Assembly: GCA_963700375.1 (NCBI GenBank)
Contig: CAVOXF010000003.1
Coordinates: 186,001-250,000, forward strand
Source: JAHEEL01 sp963700375
GTDB lineage: Bacteria; Actinomycetota; Acidimicrobiia; Spongiisociales; UBA5794
Direction of reading: 5' to 3'
DNA: 64,000 nucleotides
Part shown: positions 16,950-27,602 of the stretch, in pieces
Layout: each line of letters starts with the position of its first letter
Numbering within the stretch: position 1 is the first letter of the stretch
Notes under the pieces: model-generated
Databases searched by the model: none
What the model was told of the DNA's origin: nothing
The model's input: only the letters and a program-made list of their open reading frames with translations
Program-made: the position numbers and the translations under genes

Positions 16950-18544
16950 TCCGAACCCTCCTCTTCAGCGTGTTCGCCGTCGTCGGTCTCGTGACCCTCG
17001 GGTTCGCTGCGGACGTCGCGCGGTTCGACGACTTCGTCGATACGCCCGTACTCGGGAGCCACGTAGTCGGTCGTCGCCTCGATTCGATCCAGGATGATCT
17101 CGACGGAGGGTTCAACGCGATCGAACACCGGCTTGGGATAGACCCCGATGCCGATGATCAGGACGATCAGCGGAACGAGGATCGCAAGTTCCCGGAAGCC
17201 CAGATCGGAGAGGATTTCGTTCTTCGGGTTGGTGACCGGTCCGGTGAACACCCGCTCATACGCCCACAGCATGTAGACCGCGGCGAGGATGACGCCCGAT
17301 CCGGCGATGATCGCAAGAACGGGGAGGGTCAGATAGCTGCCGAGGAGAACGCCGAACTCCCCGACGAACCCCGACAGGCCCGGCAGACCGACCGAAGCGA
17401 ACGCCATGAACAGGAAGATGCCCGCATACACCGGCATCACCTTTGCGAGCCCGCCGTACTCGGAGATCAACCTGGTATGACGCCGGTCGTAGATCATGCC
17501 GATGAGGAGGAACAGCGCACCCGTCGTCAGACCGTGACTGATCATGACGAAGACGGCGCCGGAGAGGCCCTGGCTGGTGAGGGCGAAGATGCCGAGCATC
17601 ACGAAACCCATGTGACTGACCGACGAATAGGCCACGAGGCGCTTGACGTCGGGTTGGACGATCGCGACGGCGGCTCCGTAGATGATGCCGATCACCCCGA
17701 GGATTCCGACGTAGACCGCCAGGTCAACCGACGCTTCGGGGAACAGGGTCAGGTTGAATCGGAGGAAGCCGTAGGCGCCCATCTTCAGGAGAACACCGGC
17801 CAGGATGACCGAACCCGCCGTCGGCGCCTCGGTGTGGGCGTCCGGCAGCCACGTGTGGAAGGGGAAGATCGGCACCTTGATCGCAAACGCAATGCCGAAC
17901 GCCAGGAAAAGCCAGATCTGGGTCGTCGAGGCGATGTCGAGCGTGAGCATGGTGCGGAAGTCGAACGAGGTCGCGGTCCCGACCGAGTCGCCGGCAAGAA
18001 TCGCCAGCACGATGATCCCGGCAAGGAGGAAGATCGAGCCGAACGCCGTGAACAGGACGAACTTGATCGCGGCGTACAGGCGGTTGTCCGATCCCCAGAT
18101 CCCGATGAGGAGGTACATCGGAACCAGCACGATCTCGAAGAAGGCGAAGAACAACAGGAGGTCGAGGGAGACGAACACGCCCATCAAACCGGTCTCGAGC
18201 ACCAGCATCGCCACCATGAACTGCTTGGGACGCTCGGTGATCGACTTCGAAGCGGCGAGCGCCATCGGCATGAGGATGCCGGTCAGCACGACCATGAACA
18301 GCGAGATGCCGTCGATGCCAAGCCGCCACCCGAAGCCGAACGTCTCGGACAGGGCGTAGTCCTCCGTGAACTGGAAGAGCGGGTCACCGGTGACGAAGTT
18401 GATCAGGATCCACAGCGATGCGGCAAGCGGGAGCATGCTCACGCCGATCGCGACCGGGAAGACCAATTCGGTGCGTCGCTTCGGGAGCACGGCTACTGCG
18501 ACGGCACCGAGCAGCGGCAGCAGGATGAGGATGGTGAGCGTCAT
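16946..18544 (-). CDS. nuoM: NADH-quinone oxidoreductase subunit M, cluster 2
   Basis: Antiporter-like proton-pumping subunit, 532 residues. It contains KVPIFPFHTWLPDAHTEAPT, the NuoM signature, along with KRLVAYSSVSHMGFVML and GLSGFVGEF. The ATG at 18544 overlaps the nuoL stop (TGATG). The C-terminal 60 residues are unusually charged and acidic (ending in DDGEHAEEEGSE), beyond the normal end of the family, and presumably face the cytoplasm. The role of that tail is unknown. Confidence 0.96.
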   Translation of the reverse strand: MTLTILILLPLLGAVAVAVLPKRRTELVFPVAIGVSMLPLAASLWILINFVTGDPLFQFTEDYALSETFGFGWRLGIDGISLFMVVLTGILMPMALAASKSITERPKQFMVAMLVLETGLMGVFVSLDLLLFFAFFEIVLVPMYLLIGIWGSDNRLYAAIKFVLFTAFGSIFLLAGIIVLAILAGDSVGTATSFDFRTMLTLDIASTTQIWLFLAFGIAFAIKVPIFPFHTWLPDAHTEAPTAGSVILAGVLLKMGAYGFLRFNLTLFPEASVDLAVYVGILGVIGIIYGAAVAIVQPDVKRLVAYSSVSHMGFVMLGIFALTSQGLSGAVFVMISHGLTTGALFLLIGMIYDRRHTRLISEYGGLAKVMPVYAGIFLFMAFASVGLPGLSGFVGEFGVLLGSYLTLPVLAIIAGSGVILAAVYMLWAYERVFTGPVTNPKNEILSDLGFRELAILVPLIVLIIGIGVYPKPVFDRVEPSVEIILDRIEATTDYVAPEYGRIDEVVEPRDVRSEPEGHETDDGEHAEEEGSE

Positions 18545-20415
18545 CAGAACGCACCCCCCTGCCACAGCAGCCAGAGAACAACGCCGAGGCTGCCGGCGAC
18601 GATGCCGGCGGCATAGGACCGTACCCAGCCGGTCTGCAGAACCCGCATCGTCGAGCCAAACGAACGCACGGTGGCGCCGAGGCCGTTGACCGCGCCGTCA
18701 ACGACTTTCGGATCGAAGAACACCGCAAACCAGGTTGCGATCGCCTTGCCGGGGGCGACGATGACCGCGCCGTAGAACGCGTCAACCCCGTATCCCTCCA
18801 GGACCGCAGCCCAGTAGCCGCCCTCTTCGGTCGGAAGCTCGCGGCGGCCGTAGCGGTGATAGGCGATGGCGATGCCGATGATCACCACGACGAGCGAAGC
18901 GAGCGCCAGCGCCCAGAGTGTGAAGCCCTCCGGCGGGTGAATCTGATGGACACCTTCGAACGACGGCTCGAGGAAGTGCTCGAGACCAAGCCGCACCGGT
19001 GTGTTCAGCAGACCCGCTCCCGCAGAGAGAATCGCAAGCACGATCAGTGGAATCGTCATGGTCCACGGCGACTCGTGCGGATGGACGCCCTCGTCCCAGC
19101 GCTTCTCGCCGAAGAACGTGAGGATCATGAGACGGGTCATGTAGAACGCCGTGATGAGTGCCGTCACGATGCCGATGAGCCACAGGATCAGGTAGAAGCC
19201 GCCCTTTGCGAACGCCGCACCGAGGATCTCATCCTTGGACCAGAATCCGGCAAGCGGGAACAGCCCGCTGATCGCGAGCCAACCGATCGCCATCGTCACG
19301 AACGTGATCTTCATGTACTTGCGGAGGCCGCCCATCTTCCACATGTCCTGTTCGTTGGCCATGGCGTGGATGACCGATCCGGCCCCGAGGAAGAGCAGCG
19401 CCTTGAAGAAGGCGTGTGTCATGAGGTGGAAGATTCCTGCGGTGAACGCCGTGAGGCCGACCGCCATGATCATGTATCCGAGCTGGCTGATCGTCGAATA
19501 CGCCAGCACCCGCTTGATGTCCCGTTGACCTATGGCGATCGTTGCCGCCAGCAACGCCGTGGCTGCACCGACGCTCGCCACGATTGCGAGGGTGACCGGA
19601 GCGAGTTCGAAGAGGGCGGCAGACCGGGCGATCATGTAGACGCCCGCGGTCACCATCGTCGCAGCGTGGATCAGGGCCGAGACCGGCGTCGGGCCTTCCA
19701 TTGCGTCCGGGAGCCAGATGTAGAGCGGGATCTGCGCCGACTTGCCGGTCGCTCCGACGAAGAGCAGCAGGGTGATCGCCGTGGCCATCCCGACGCTCAG
19801 CAGCCCACGAGCCTCGCCGAAGACAACGCCGAAGTCGAGCGTCCCGAACGCGGCGAAGATCAGCATCAGGCCGACCAGGAAGCCCCAGTCACCGATACGG
19901 TTGACGATGAATGCCTTCTTGCCCGCCGCAGCCGCCGAGGGCTTCGTGAACCAGAAGCTGATGAGCAGATAGGACGACAACCCGACGAGCTCCCAGCCGA
20001 CGAACATCAGGCCGAAGTTGTCGGCGAGAACCAGCGTCAGCATCGAACCGATGAACAGGTTCATGTACCCGAAGAATCGGGGATAGCGCTCGTCCCCGTG
20101 CATGTAGCCGACCGAGTAGAGGTGGATCAATGACCCGACACCGGTGACGATGAGCGTCATGAGCGCCGACAGGGGATCCCATAGGAGCGAAGCGTTCGCC
20201 CCGACCATCGGGATCCATTCGAAGAGGAACACCGTCTCTGGCTCGCCGCCGTCGAGGAACGGCACTGTGAGAATGGCGGCCATCACAAAAGGAACGGCGA
20301 TGAGGGCCGACGCCAGCCATCCCGACGCGGGTTCGCCGATGCGCTTGCCGAACAGGATCAGCGTTGCCGAGCCGAGGAACGGAAGTGCGATCAGGAGCCA
20401 GAGGTAGTCGATCAC
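18544..20415 (-). CDS. nuoL: NADH-quinone oxidoreductase subunit L, cluster 2
   Basis: Distal antiporter-like subunit with the lateral helix, 623 residues, the usual full length. Motifs include MFVGWELVGLSSYLLISFW, YIWLPDAMEGPTPVSALIHA, KRVLAYSTISQLGYMIM and FWSKDEILG. The start is a GTG at 20415, four bases after the nuoK stop. It is an independent copy from the truncated cluster 1 NuoL at the window start. Confidence 0.97.
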   Translation of the reverse strand: MIDYLWLLIALPFLGSATLILFGKRIGEPASGWLASALIAVPFVMAAILTVPFLDGGEPETVFLFEWIPMVGANASLLWDPLSALMTLIVTGVGSLIHLYSVGYMHGDERYPRFFGYMNLFIGSMLTLVLADNFGLMFVGWELVGLSSYLLISFWFTKPSAAAAGKKAFIVNRIGDWGFLVGLMLIFAAFGTLDFGVVFGEARGLLSVGMATAITLLLFVGATGKSAQIPLYIWLPDAMEGPTPVSALIHAATMVTAGVYMIARSAALFELAPVTLAIVASVGAATALLAATIAIGQRDIKRVLAYSTISQLGYMIMAVGLTAFTAGIFHLMTHAFFKALLFLGAGSVIHAMANEQDMWKMGGLRKYMKITFVTMAIGWLAISGLFPLAGFWSKDEILGAAFAKGGFYLILWLIGIVTALITAFYMTRLMILTFFGEKRWDEGVHPHESPWTMTIPLIVLAILSAGAGLLNTPVRLGLEHFLEPSFEGVHQIHPPEGFTLWALALASLVVVIIGIAIAYHRYGRRELPTEEGGYWAAVLEGYGVDAFYGAVIVAPGKAIATWFAVFFDPKVVDGAVNGLGATVRSFGSTMRVLQTGWVRSYAAGIVAGSLGVVLWLLWQGGAF

Positions 20416-20419
20416 GCGC

Positions 20420-20725
20420 TCATCCCTTCAGCCCCGAAAGGGCATCCACGTTCGCGGTGCTCCGGCGGCGGAACACGGCGACGAGGATGGCGAGTCCTAC
20501 GGTGACCTCCGCTGCGGCGACCACCATCACGAAGAGGGCGGCGACCTGGCCCTCGATCAGACCCATTTCGTTGCCCGCTGCGACAAAAGTGAGATTGACC
20601 GCGTTCAGCATCAACTCGATCGACATGAACATCACGAGCGCGTTGCGTCGCAGCAGCACACCGGCGGCGCCCATCGAAAACAGCACAGCGGCGAACACCA
20701 TGTACCAGGCGACGGTGACGGTCAT
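20420..20725 (-). CDS. nuoK: NADH-quinone oxidoreductase subunit K, cluster 2
   Basis: Three-helix subunit of 101 residues. The conserved glutamate of the second helix is in MSIELMLNAVNLTFVA, and the third helix has VVAAAEVTVGLAILV. The ATG at 20725 overlaps the nuoJ stop (ATGA); a longer upstream frame reads through nuoJ and was rejected. Confidence 0.96.
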   Translation of the reverse strand: MTVTVAWYMVFAAVLFSMGAAGVLLRRNALVMFMSIELMLNAVNLTFVAAGNEMGLIEGQVAALFVMVVAAAEVTVGLAILVAVFRRRSTANVDALSGLKG

Positions 20726-21261
20726 GCGCCTTCCTCCGTCTCCGTGGCACCGACCGCGGTCGGCCCGAAGAGCGCGAGGGCAATCGTGCCGAGCGCGGCG
20801 ATCGTGAGGAGGAAGACGGTAGAGAGGAATGCGATCGTCCAGTTGCCGAACAGGGAGTCTGCAACGTTCTCGATCGTTCCGTTGAGGCCGGGTGTTCCGA
20901 ACGCTTCGCTGCCGGTGATCCATGCCTGGCGGCCCGCGAGGATGATGACGGCGGCGAGTCCACCGGCAACCACGAACGTGATCAACCGCTGGAACGGGAT
21001 GGACTCGGCGTTGTCTTCCTTCTTGTCGACCCCGATCATCATGATCACGAACAAGAAGAGCGTCATGACGGCACCGGCGTAGACCAGCAGTTGCACCGCC
21101 GCCACGAAGTGGGCATCGAGCATGACGTAGTAGACGGAAATGGAGAACATCACAATGAGCAGGCCCATCGCCGAGTAGACCGGGTTCCTGGCCGTCAGCA
21201 TCACCACGGCACCGGCCAACGCCACCGCCGCAAACAACCCGAACAGAAGGACCTCAGTCAT
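20722..21261 (-). CDS. nuoJ: NADH-quinone oxidoreductase subunit J, cluster 2
   Basis: Five-helix membrane subunit of 179 residues. LLVYAGAVMTLFLFVIMMIG is the conserved helix of the family. The ATG at 21261 lies 57 bases downstream of the nuoI stop; that gap is the largest between adjacent genes in this part of the operon and is filled by a heptanucleotide repeat (21281-21310). Confidence 0.95.
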   Translation of the reverse strand: MTEVLLFGLFAAVALAGAVVMLTARNPVYSAMGLLIVMFSISVYYVMLDAHFVAAVQLLVYAGAVMTLFLFVIMMIGVDKKEDNAESIPFQRLITFVVAGGLAAVIILAGRQAWITGSEAFGTPGLNGTIENVADSLFGNWTIAFLSTVFLLTIAALGTIALALFGPTAVGATETEEGA

Positions 21262-21280
21262 GCGCCACCTCCGGTGGCAC

Positions 21281-21310
21281 GGTCGCCGGTCGCCGGTCGC
21301 CGGTCGCCGG
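21281..21310. repeat. Heptanucleotide tandem repeat (GGTCGCC)n between nuoI and nuoJ
   Basis: Four perfect head-to-tail copies of GGTCGCC followed by GG occupy the nuoI-nuoJ gap. A related run of GACTGGC/GACTGGG units lies at about 21386-21415 within the nuoI coding end. The same seven-base family recurs near 26874, 30549, 33541, 33812 and 34096. Confidence 0.75.
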
Positions 21311-21318
21311 GAAGACCG

Positions 21319-22029
21319 TCATGACGACTCCTTCTCGGTGGCTGCGTCGGCGGCGGCGGTCCCAGACGCCGGTGGGACGGCTTCGGACTGGGGGCTGGGG
21401 ACTGGCGACTGGCGAACCTCTTGCCCTGGCTCTGCTGGGGAGAGACCGCCCATCCTCGCGCTCGGGGTCCAGGCTTCGATGCCTTCGAAAGCCGCACGGC
21501 CGGATGGTGAAGTCGCTCGCATCCATCCGTCACCGAGCCTCAGCTCGTTGATATCGATGAGCGGCGTATCCGGCAGCGGGTGATTGGGCGTCCCGTCCGG
21601 CTCCACGAGGAGGCTGTCCTTGGCGAAGATGCCTTCTTCACGGCTGGTGACCGACATCTCGAACAGGTGCGTCATCGTGATGGCCTCGGTCGGGCACGCC
21701 TCGACGCACATGGCGCAGAAGATGCAGCGCAGCATGTTGATCTCGTAGACGAACCCGAATCGCTCCCCCGGGCTCACCGGATCGTCCGGCGGGTTGTCGG
21801 CACCGCGCACGTAGATGCAGCGAGCGGGACAGACACCGGAACACAATTCGCATCCGATGCACTTCTCCATGCCGTCCGGATAGCGGTTCAGCACGTGGCG
21901 ACCGTGGAACCGCTGCGGCTTGACGCGCTTCACCTTCGGGTACTGGATCGTCACCTTCGGCTTGAACATCTGGCGGAACGTCACGGCAAACCCGCGCCAC
22001 GGACCGAGGAGATCGGCAAACCAGCTCAT
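21319..22029 (-). CDS. nuoI: NADH-quinone oxidoreductase subunit I, cluster 2
   Basis: Two-cluster ferredoxin subunit of 236 residues. The [4Fe-4S] motifs are CIGCELCSGVCP and CIFCAMCVEACP. The start is the ATG at 22029, preceded by GGAGGTG. The C-terminal 50 to 60 residues after DGWMRATSPSGRAAF are low-complexity and are partly encoded by the heptanucleotide repeat (residues RQSPVPSPQSE), so a repeat expansion appears to have lengthened the protein. The core fold should not be affected. Confidence 0.95.
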   Translation of the reverse strand: MSWFADLLGPWRGFAVTFRQMFKPKVTIQYPKVKRVKPQRFHGRHVLNRYPDGMEKCIGCELCSGVCPARCIYVRGADNPPDDPVSPGERFGFVYEINMLRCIFCAMCVEACPTEAITMTHLFEMSVTSREEGIFAKDSLLVEPDGTPNHPLPDTPLIDINELRLGDGWMRATSPSGRAAFEGIEAWTPSARMGGLSPAEPGQEVRQSPVPSPQSEAVPPASGTAAADAATEKESS

Positions 22030-22042
22030 CGCAGCACCTCCG

Positions 22043-23083
22043 TCATGCCCATGGCAACCCGAATCGCCGAACGCCGACCGCCACCATGGCCAGGATGATC
22101 CAGGCAAGTGAGACGGGGATGAGGCGCTTCCAACCGAATGCCATCAGCTGGTCGTACCGCATCCGGGGCAGCGTGCCCCTGACCCAGATGAAGAAGAAGA
22201 GAACGACGGCGGTCTTGAGCAGGAACCAGAACACCGGCAGGATCCAGACGAGGAACGTCGGTCCGAACACCGGCCCTTGCCAGCCGCCGAGGAAGAGGGT
22301 CACGGTGAGGGCCGACATGGTGAACATGTTGATGTATTCGGCCAGGAAGAAGAGGGCGAATCGGAGGCCCGAGTACTCCGTGTGGAATCCCCCGACGATC
22401 TCCTGTTCGGCCTCGACGAGGTCGAACGGAGCGCGGTTCGTCTCGGCGAACGCCGCGATCAGGAACACGATGAACGACGGCAGCAGCACGATGTTCCATG
22501 CGGGGATGAACCCGTAGTAGGTGCCGCCTTGTGCTTCGACGATCTCAGCCAGCGACGTCGTACCGTTGAACATGATGACCGGCACGATCGCCAGGCCCAT
22601 CGCCGCCTCGTACGAGATCATCTGCGCCGAGGCACGGACCGAACCGAGCAGCGGGTACTTCGACCCGGACGACCACCCGGCGAACGTGATGGCGTAGACC
22701 GCCATCGACGAAAGGGCGAGGATGTAGAGAACGCCGACGTTGAGATCGGTGACCTGCAGCGTGTAGGTGGTGTCACCAACGGTGATCGGCGCCCCGACCG
22801 GGATGACCATGAAGATCAGAAGCGCCGGGAGCAGGGCCATGACCGGGGCTGCGAGGTAGAGCACGACCTCGGCACGGTCCGGTGTCATCGACTCCTTGAA
22901 CATCAGCTTCACGCCGTCGGCGAGCGTCTGCAGGATGCCCATCGGACCGGCGCGGTTCGGCCCGATACGGTTCTGCATGAACGCCACGATCCGGCGCTCG
23001 GCCCACACCAAGAGCAGGACGACCCCGAACAGGAAGGCGAAGGCGATGAGCACCTTGACGCCTGCAACGATGAAGTCCTCCAT
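22043..23083 (-). CDS. nuoH: NADH-quinone oxidoreductase subunit H, cluster 2
   Basis: Quinone-chamber membrane subunit of 346 residues. Signature segments are AERRIVAFMQNRIGPNRAGP, MGILQTLADGVKLMFKE, NRAPFDLVEAEQEIVGG and FHTEYSGLRFALFFLAEY. The ATG at 23083 overlaps the nuoG stop (TGATG), and a 13-base gap leads to nuoI. Confidence 0.97.
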   Translation of the reverse strand: MEDFIVAGVKVLIAFAFLFGVVLLLVWAERRIVAFMQNRIGPNRAGPMGILQTLADGVKLMFKESMTPDRAEVVLYLAAPVMALLPALLIFMVIPVGAPITVGDTTYTLQVTDLNVGVLYILALSSMAVYAITFAGWSSGSKYPLLGSVRASAQMISYEAAMGLAIVPVIMFNGTTSLAEIVEAQGGTYYGFIPAWNIVLLPSFIVFLIAAFAETNRAPFDLVEAEQEIVGGFHTEYSGLRFALFFLAEYINMFTMSALTVTLFLGGWQGPVFGPTFLVWILPVFWFLLKTAVVLFFFIWVRGTLPRMRYDQLMAFGWKRLIPVSLAWIILAMVAVGVRRFGLPWA

Positions 23084-25513
23084 CAGGCGTCACCTCCCCT
23101 CACGGCATCGATACGCAGTGTTCCGACCGCGCCGAGTCCGCGAGTGGCGGCGAGGTTGAAGGGTACGTAGATGGTCCCTTCGGTGAGGGTGGGGTCGACC
23201 ACGACGGGAAGCCGCACGGTGCCGTCGAGATGGATCACGACTTCGTCGCCATCGGCAACGGCCAACATGGAGGCATCTCTTGGATGGAGATAGGCGGCTG
23301 CTCGTTGGGCGAGACCGGCGATCCCGTCGCTGTGTCGGATCATCACGCCGTCGTCGTAGAGCACCCGTGCGGTGTACAGCACGCGGTGGCCGGCGACCAC
23401 GGGGACGCCGCGATCGATCGGGACGTACTGAATCGGCTGGGTTCCCTCCCGTCCGGGCAGGACGACGCCCTCTCTCCCGGGCCCCCATGACAGCGAGTCC
23501 CAGGTCACGCCGGCGTACGCCGGAGCAACGACGGCGATCTCCGCCGAGACCGCTTCGGCCGATGTCAATCCAAGGTCGGACCCCATGGACAGTGCGAGAT
23601 CGTTCATGATCGACCACACCGGGCGGGACGCCCCGGCGGGTGTGATGATCCGATTCATCTTCTGAATCCGACCCTCGAGGTTTGTTGCGGTTCCTTCGAC
23701 TTCGCCCAAACCCGCGACCGGGAATACCACGTCGGCATACGCCCCCGAGTCGGATATGAACATCTCGAACGCCACGACGAACGGCGCGGCCTCGAGTGCC
23801 GCGGTGGCCAACGAGGGAATCGGATGGTCGCGCACCGGATCGGACCCGTTGAGGATGAGAGCGCCGAGTTGCCCGTCGGCGAGCGCGCGAAGGATCGCCG
23901 TTGAATTCATCCCCGGCCCGTCAGGGATGGATCCCCACGCCGCTTCGAGCGCCGCGCGGCCGTCGGGGTCGTCGACCGCAACGCGACCGGGCAGGAGCGT
24001 TGGGGCGACGCCCATGTCGAGAGCGCCGAACACGTTGCCCCTGCGCATCAGTGGGAGAACCCTGGCATCCGGCAGGTCGAGGGTGAACGCCGCTACGGCC
24101 TCGGCCATATCGGGATCCTCCGTGAGGCCGGTGCGTCCAACCAGCGCCACGACCGGGCCTTCAGCCAGCAGGGCGCGTGCGACCCCGTACTCGCCATCGC
24201 CGGCAGCGAACTTCCGGAGCACGTCGGGGCCGGTGCCGGGCTTGTAGCGGATGGTCTCGGTCGCAACGTCGTCGAGGCCGTTGCGCCGCGGATGGACGAC
24301 GACCAGGTTCGCTCCGAGTTCGGTTGCGGCTCGCCGGACGCGAAGGTAGAGAACCGGCAGTTCTTCCTTGAGGTCCGGGCCCCAGAGCAAGATGGTCTTG
24401 ACCGACTCGAGATCGTTGATGGCCGCACGGGATACGACCGACGTCGCGAACACCGGGTCAAGGCCGTCGGCAAGCTGGGCATCGAGATGAGGGGTACCGA
24501 CCACGGCCCGCATGAACTTCGAGAAGGCATACGCGTCCTCGTTCGTCGAGCGTGCACCGCCAAGACCGGCAACGGCGGGGCCATCGAAGGAAGCGAGACG
24601 TTCGGATACTCGGCTGATGGCCTCTGCCCAGGACGCCTCGCGCAGCGCACCGTTCTCCTTGATCATCGGTGAGGTGACCCGGTCTGATGACTGAACGTGG
24701 TTGTGTACGAACCGGTCCTTGTCCGACAGCCAACCGTGGTTGGTCGCGTCGTTGTCCACCCCGTAGATCCGGATGATCTCGTTGTGGCTGGTCTGGATCG
24801 AGATCCTCGAGTGGACCGCATCGACGAGCGAGACCGACTCGACGCCATCGATGTCCCACGGGCGAGCCTTGAACCGGTAGGGCTTCGCAGTGAGCGCACC
24901 CACCGGACAGATCTGCACGGTGTTCCCTGAGAAGTAGGAGGCGAACGGCTCGTTCGGGAACGTGATCACCTGGACGTAGTTGCCGCGGTCCTTGAACTCG
25001 ATCAGTGGATCGCCGGAGATCTCGTCCGAGAATCGGGTGCAACGCGCACACAGGATGCATCGTTCGCGATCGAGGAGGATGAGGTCTGAGATCTCGATCG
25101 GCTTCTCGTAGTGGCGCTTCTCCTCGACGAACCGCGACTCTCCGGGTCCGTAGGCGAATGCCTGATCCTGGAGGGGGCACTCTCCGCCCTTGTCACACAC
25201 CGGGCAGTCGAGCGGGTGGTTGATGAGGAGGAATTCGAGGACGCCCTCCTGGGCCTTCTTCGCAGTCTCCGACTTGGCGTGGACGACCATGCCGTCGGAA
25301 ACCGGGAGCGTGCACGATGGTACGAGTGCGGAACCGCGGGGGCCTTCCACCTCGACCAGGCAGGCACGGCAGAGTCCGGCGGCGTTCATGCGGGGGTGGT
25401 AACAGAAGCGGGGAATGTAGGTTCCCGCCTTCTGCGCCGCGTCGATGAGCGGCTGGCCGGCCTCGACTTCCACGTCGACGCCATCGATGGTGATGGTCAC
25501 GGTGTTGCGGACG

Positions 25514-25521
<8 letters not shown>
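23083..25521 (-). CDS. nuoG: NADH-quinone oxidoreductase subunit G, cluster 2
   Basis: Iron-sulfur subunit of the NADH module, 812 residues. An N-terminal [2Fe-2S] ferredoxin domain has CYHPRMNAAGLCRACLVEV. Next comes the His/Cys cluster in HPLDCPVCDKGGECPLQDQA, then CILCARCTRFSDE, and finally a molybdopterin-oxidoreductase-like domain to the end with a C-terminal beta domain (DGDEVVIHLDGTVRLPVVV). The GTG at 25521 follows GGGGAGG and overlaps nuoF by eight bases. The fold resembles formate dehydrogenase alpha subunits, but synteny with nuoF and nuoH decides for NuoG. Confidence 0.96.
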
Positions 25522-26848
<1,327 letters not shown>

Positions 26849-26978
26849 GCGGCGATCCCTTCGGGATGCCGGAGTCGCCCGTCGCCCGTCGCCCGTCGCC
26901 GGAAAGAACGCACGACCGCAACGCCACGCCCCGCACGTCGGACCGGCGACTGGAGGCTGGTGAACGGTGGCGGCATTG
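26849..26978. repeat. Repeat-filled nuoE-nuoF spacer
   Basis: The 130-base spacer contains three copies of GTCGCCC plus GTCGCCGG (26874-26902) and a second, degenerate run with CCGGCGACTGGAGGCTGG around 26942-26960. Other nuo genes in this operon overlap, so the spacer looks like a repeat insertion. It holds no gene. Confidence 0.7.
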
Positions 26979-27602
26979 TCATCGTCCGTCTGCCTTTGCG
27001 GTTCCGTAGGGGTCGAACGCGGGGAGCGGGGCAATGGCGCCCTCGTGCTCCTTCGGCCCCCAATCGAACGACTCCCGACCGCCGAACAGCAGCTGCATTT
27101 CGTCACCGAACACGACAGCGGGCTTCGCTTCGCGCAGCCACGCGATCAACTCGCGCGCCTTGTCGGGTTCGAGGCCCTCGACGAGTTCCCAGTTGACGTT
27201 GACGGCCGGTGCGCCGCCGCACGCGCCTGCACACTCGACGTGTTCGACGGAGAACATGCCGTCCGGTGTCGTCTCCCCGTCCAGCACGCCGGTCTCGTCC
27301 TCAATGGCCTCAAGGACCGCATCGGCGCCTCGCAGATAGCACGAGATCGACGTGCACACCGAGACGAGATACTTCCCGACGGGAGTGCGCTTGTACATCG
27401 TGTAGAAGGAGGCGACGGCCTGCATCTGAGCCGAGGAGAGGCCGGTCATCTCCGCGACCTCGCGCATCGCGTCGTCGGTCACATAGCCGTGCTCATGCGC
27501 GGCGATGTACAGCAGCGGCATCGCCGCCGACCGCTTCTCGGGGTACCGGTCGAGGATCTTCTGTGCCCGCCGTTGGTTCTCGTGGCTCCAGTGGCTGATC
27601 AT
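26979..27602 (-). CDS. nuoE: NADH-quinone oxidoreductase subunit E, cluster 2
   Basis: Thioredoxin-fold [2Fe-2S] subunit of the NADH module, 207 residues. The cluster cysteines are in VCTSISCYLRGAD and VECAGACGGAPAVNV. The start is the ATG at 27602, overlapping the nuoD stop (ATGA). A C-terminal tail of about 40 residues (FGGRESFDWGPKEHEG and onward) extends beyond the typical end of the family, as seen in some actinobacterial NuoE proteins. Confidence 0.95.
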   Translation of the reverse strand: MISHWSHENQRRAQKILDRYPEKRSAAMPLLYIAAHEHGYVTDDAMREVAEMTGLSSAQMQAVASFYTMYKRTPVGKYLVSVCTSISCYLRGADAVLEAIEDETGVLDGETTPDGMFSVEHVECAGACGGAPAVNVNWELVEGLEPDKARELIAWLREAKPAVVFGDEMQLLFGGRESFDWGPKEHEGAIAPLPAFDPYGTAKADGR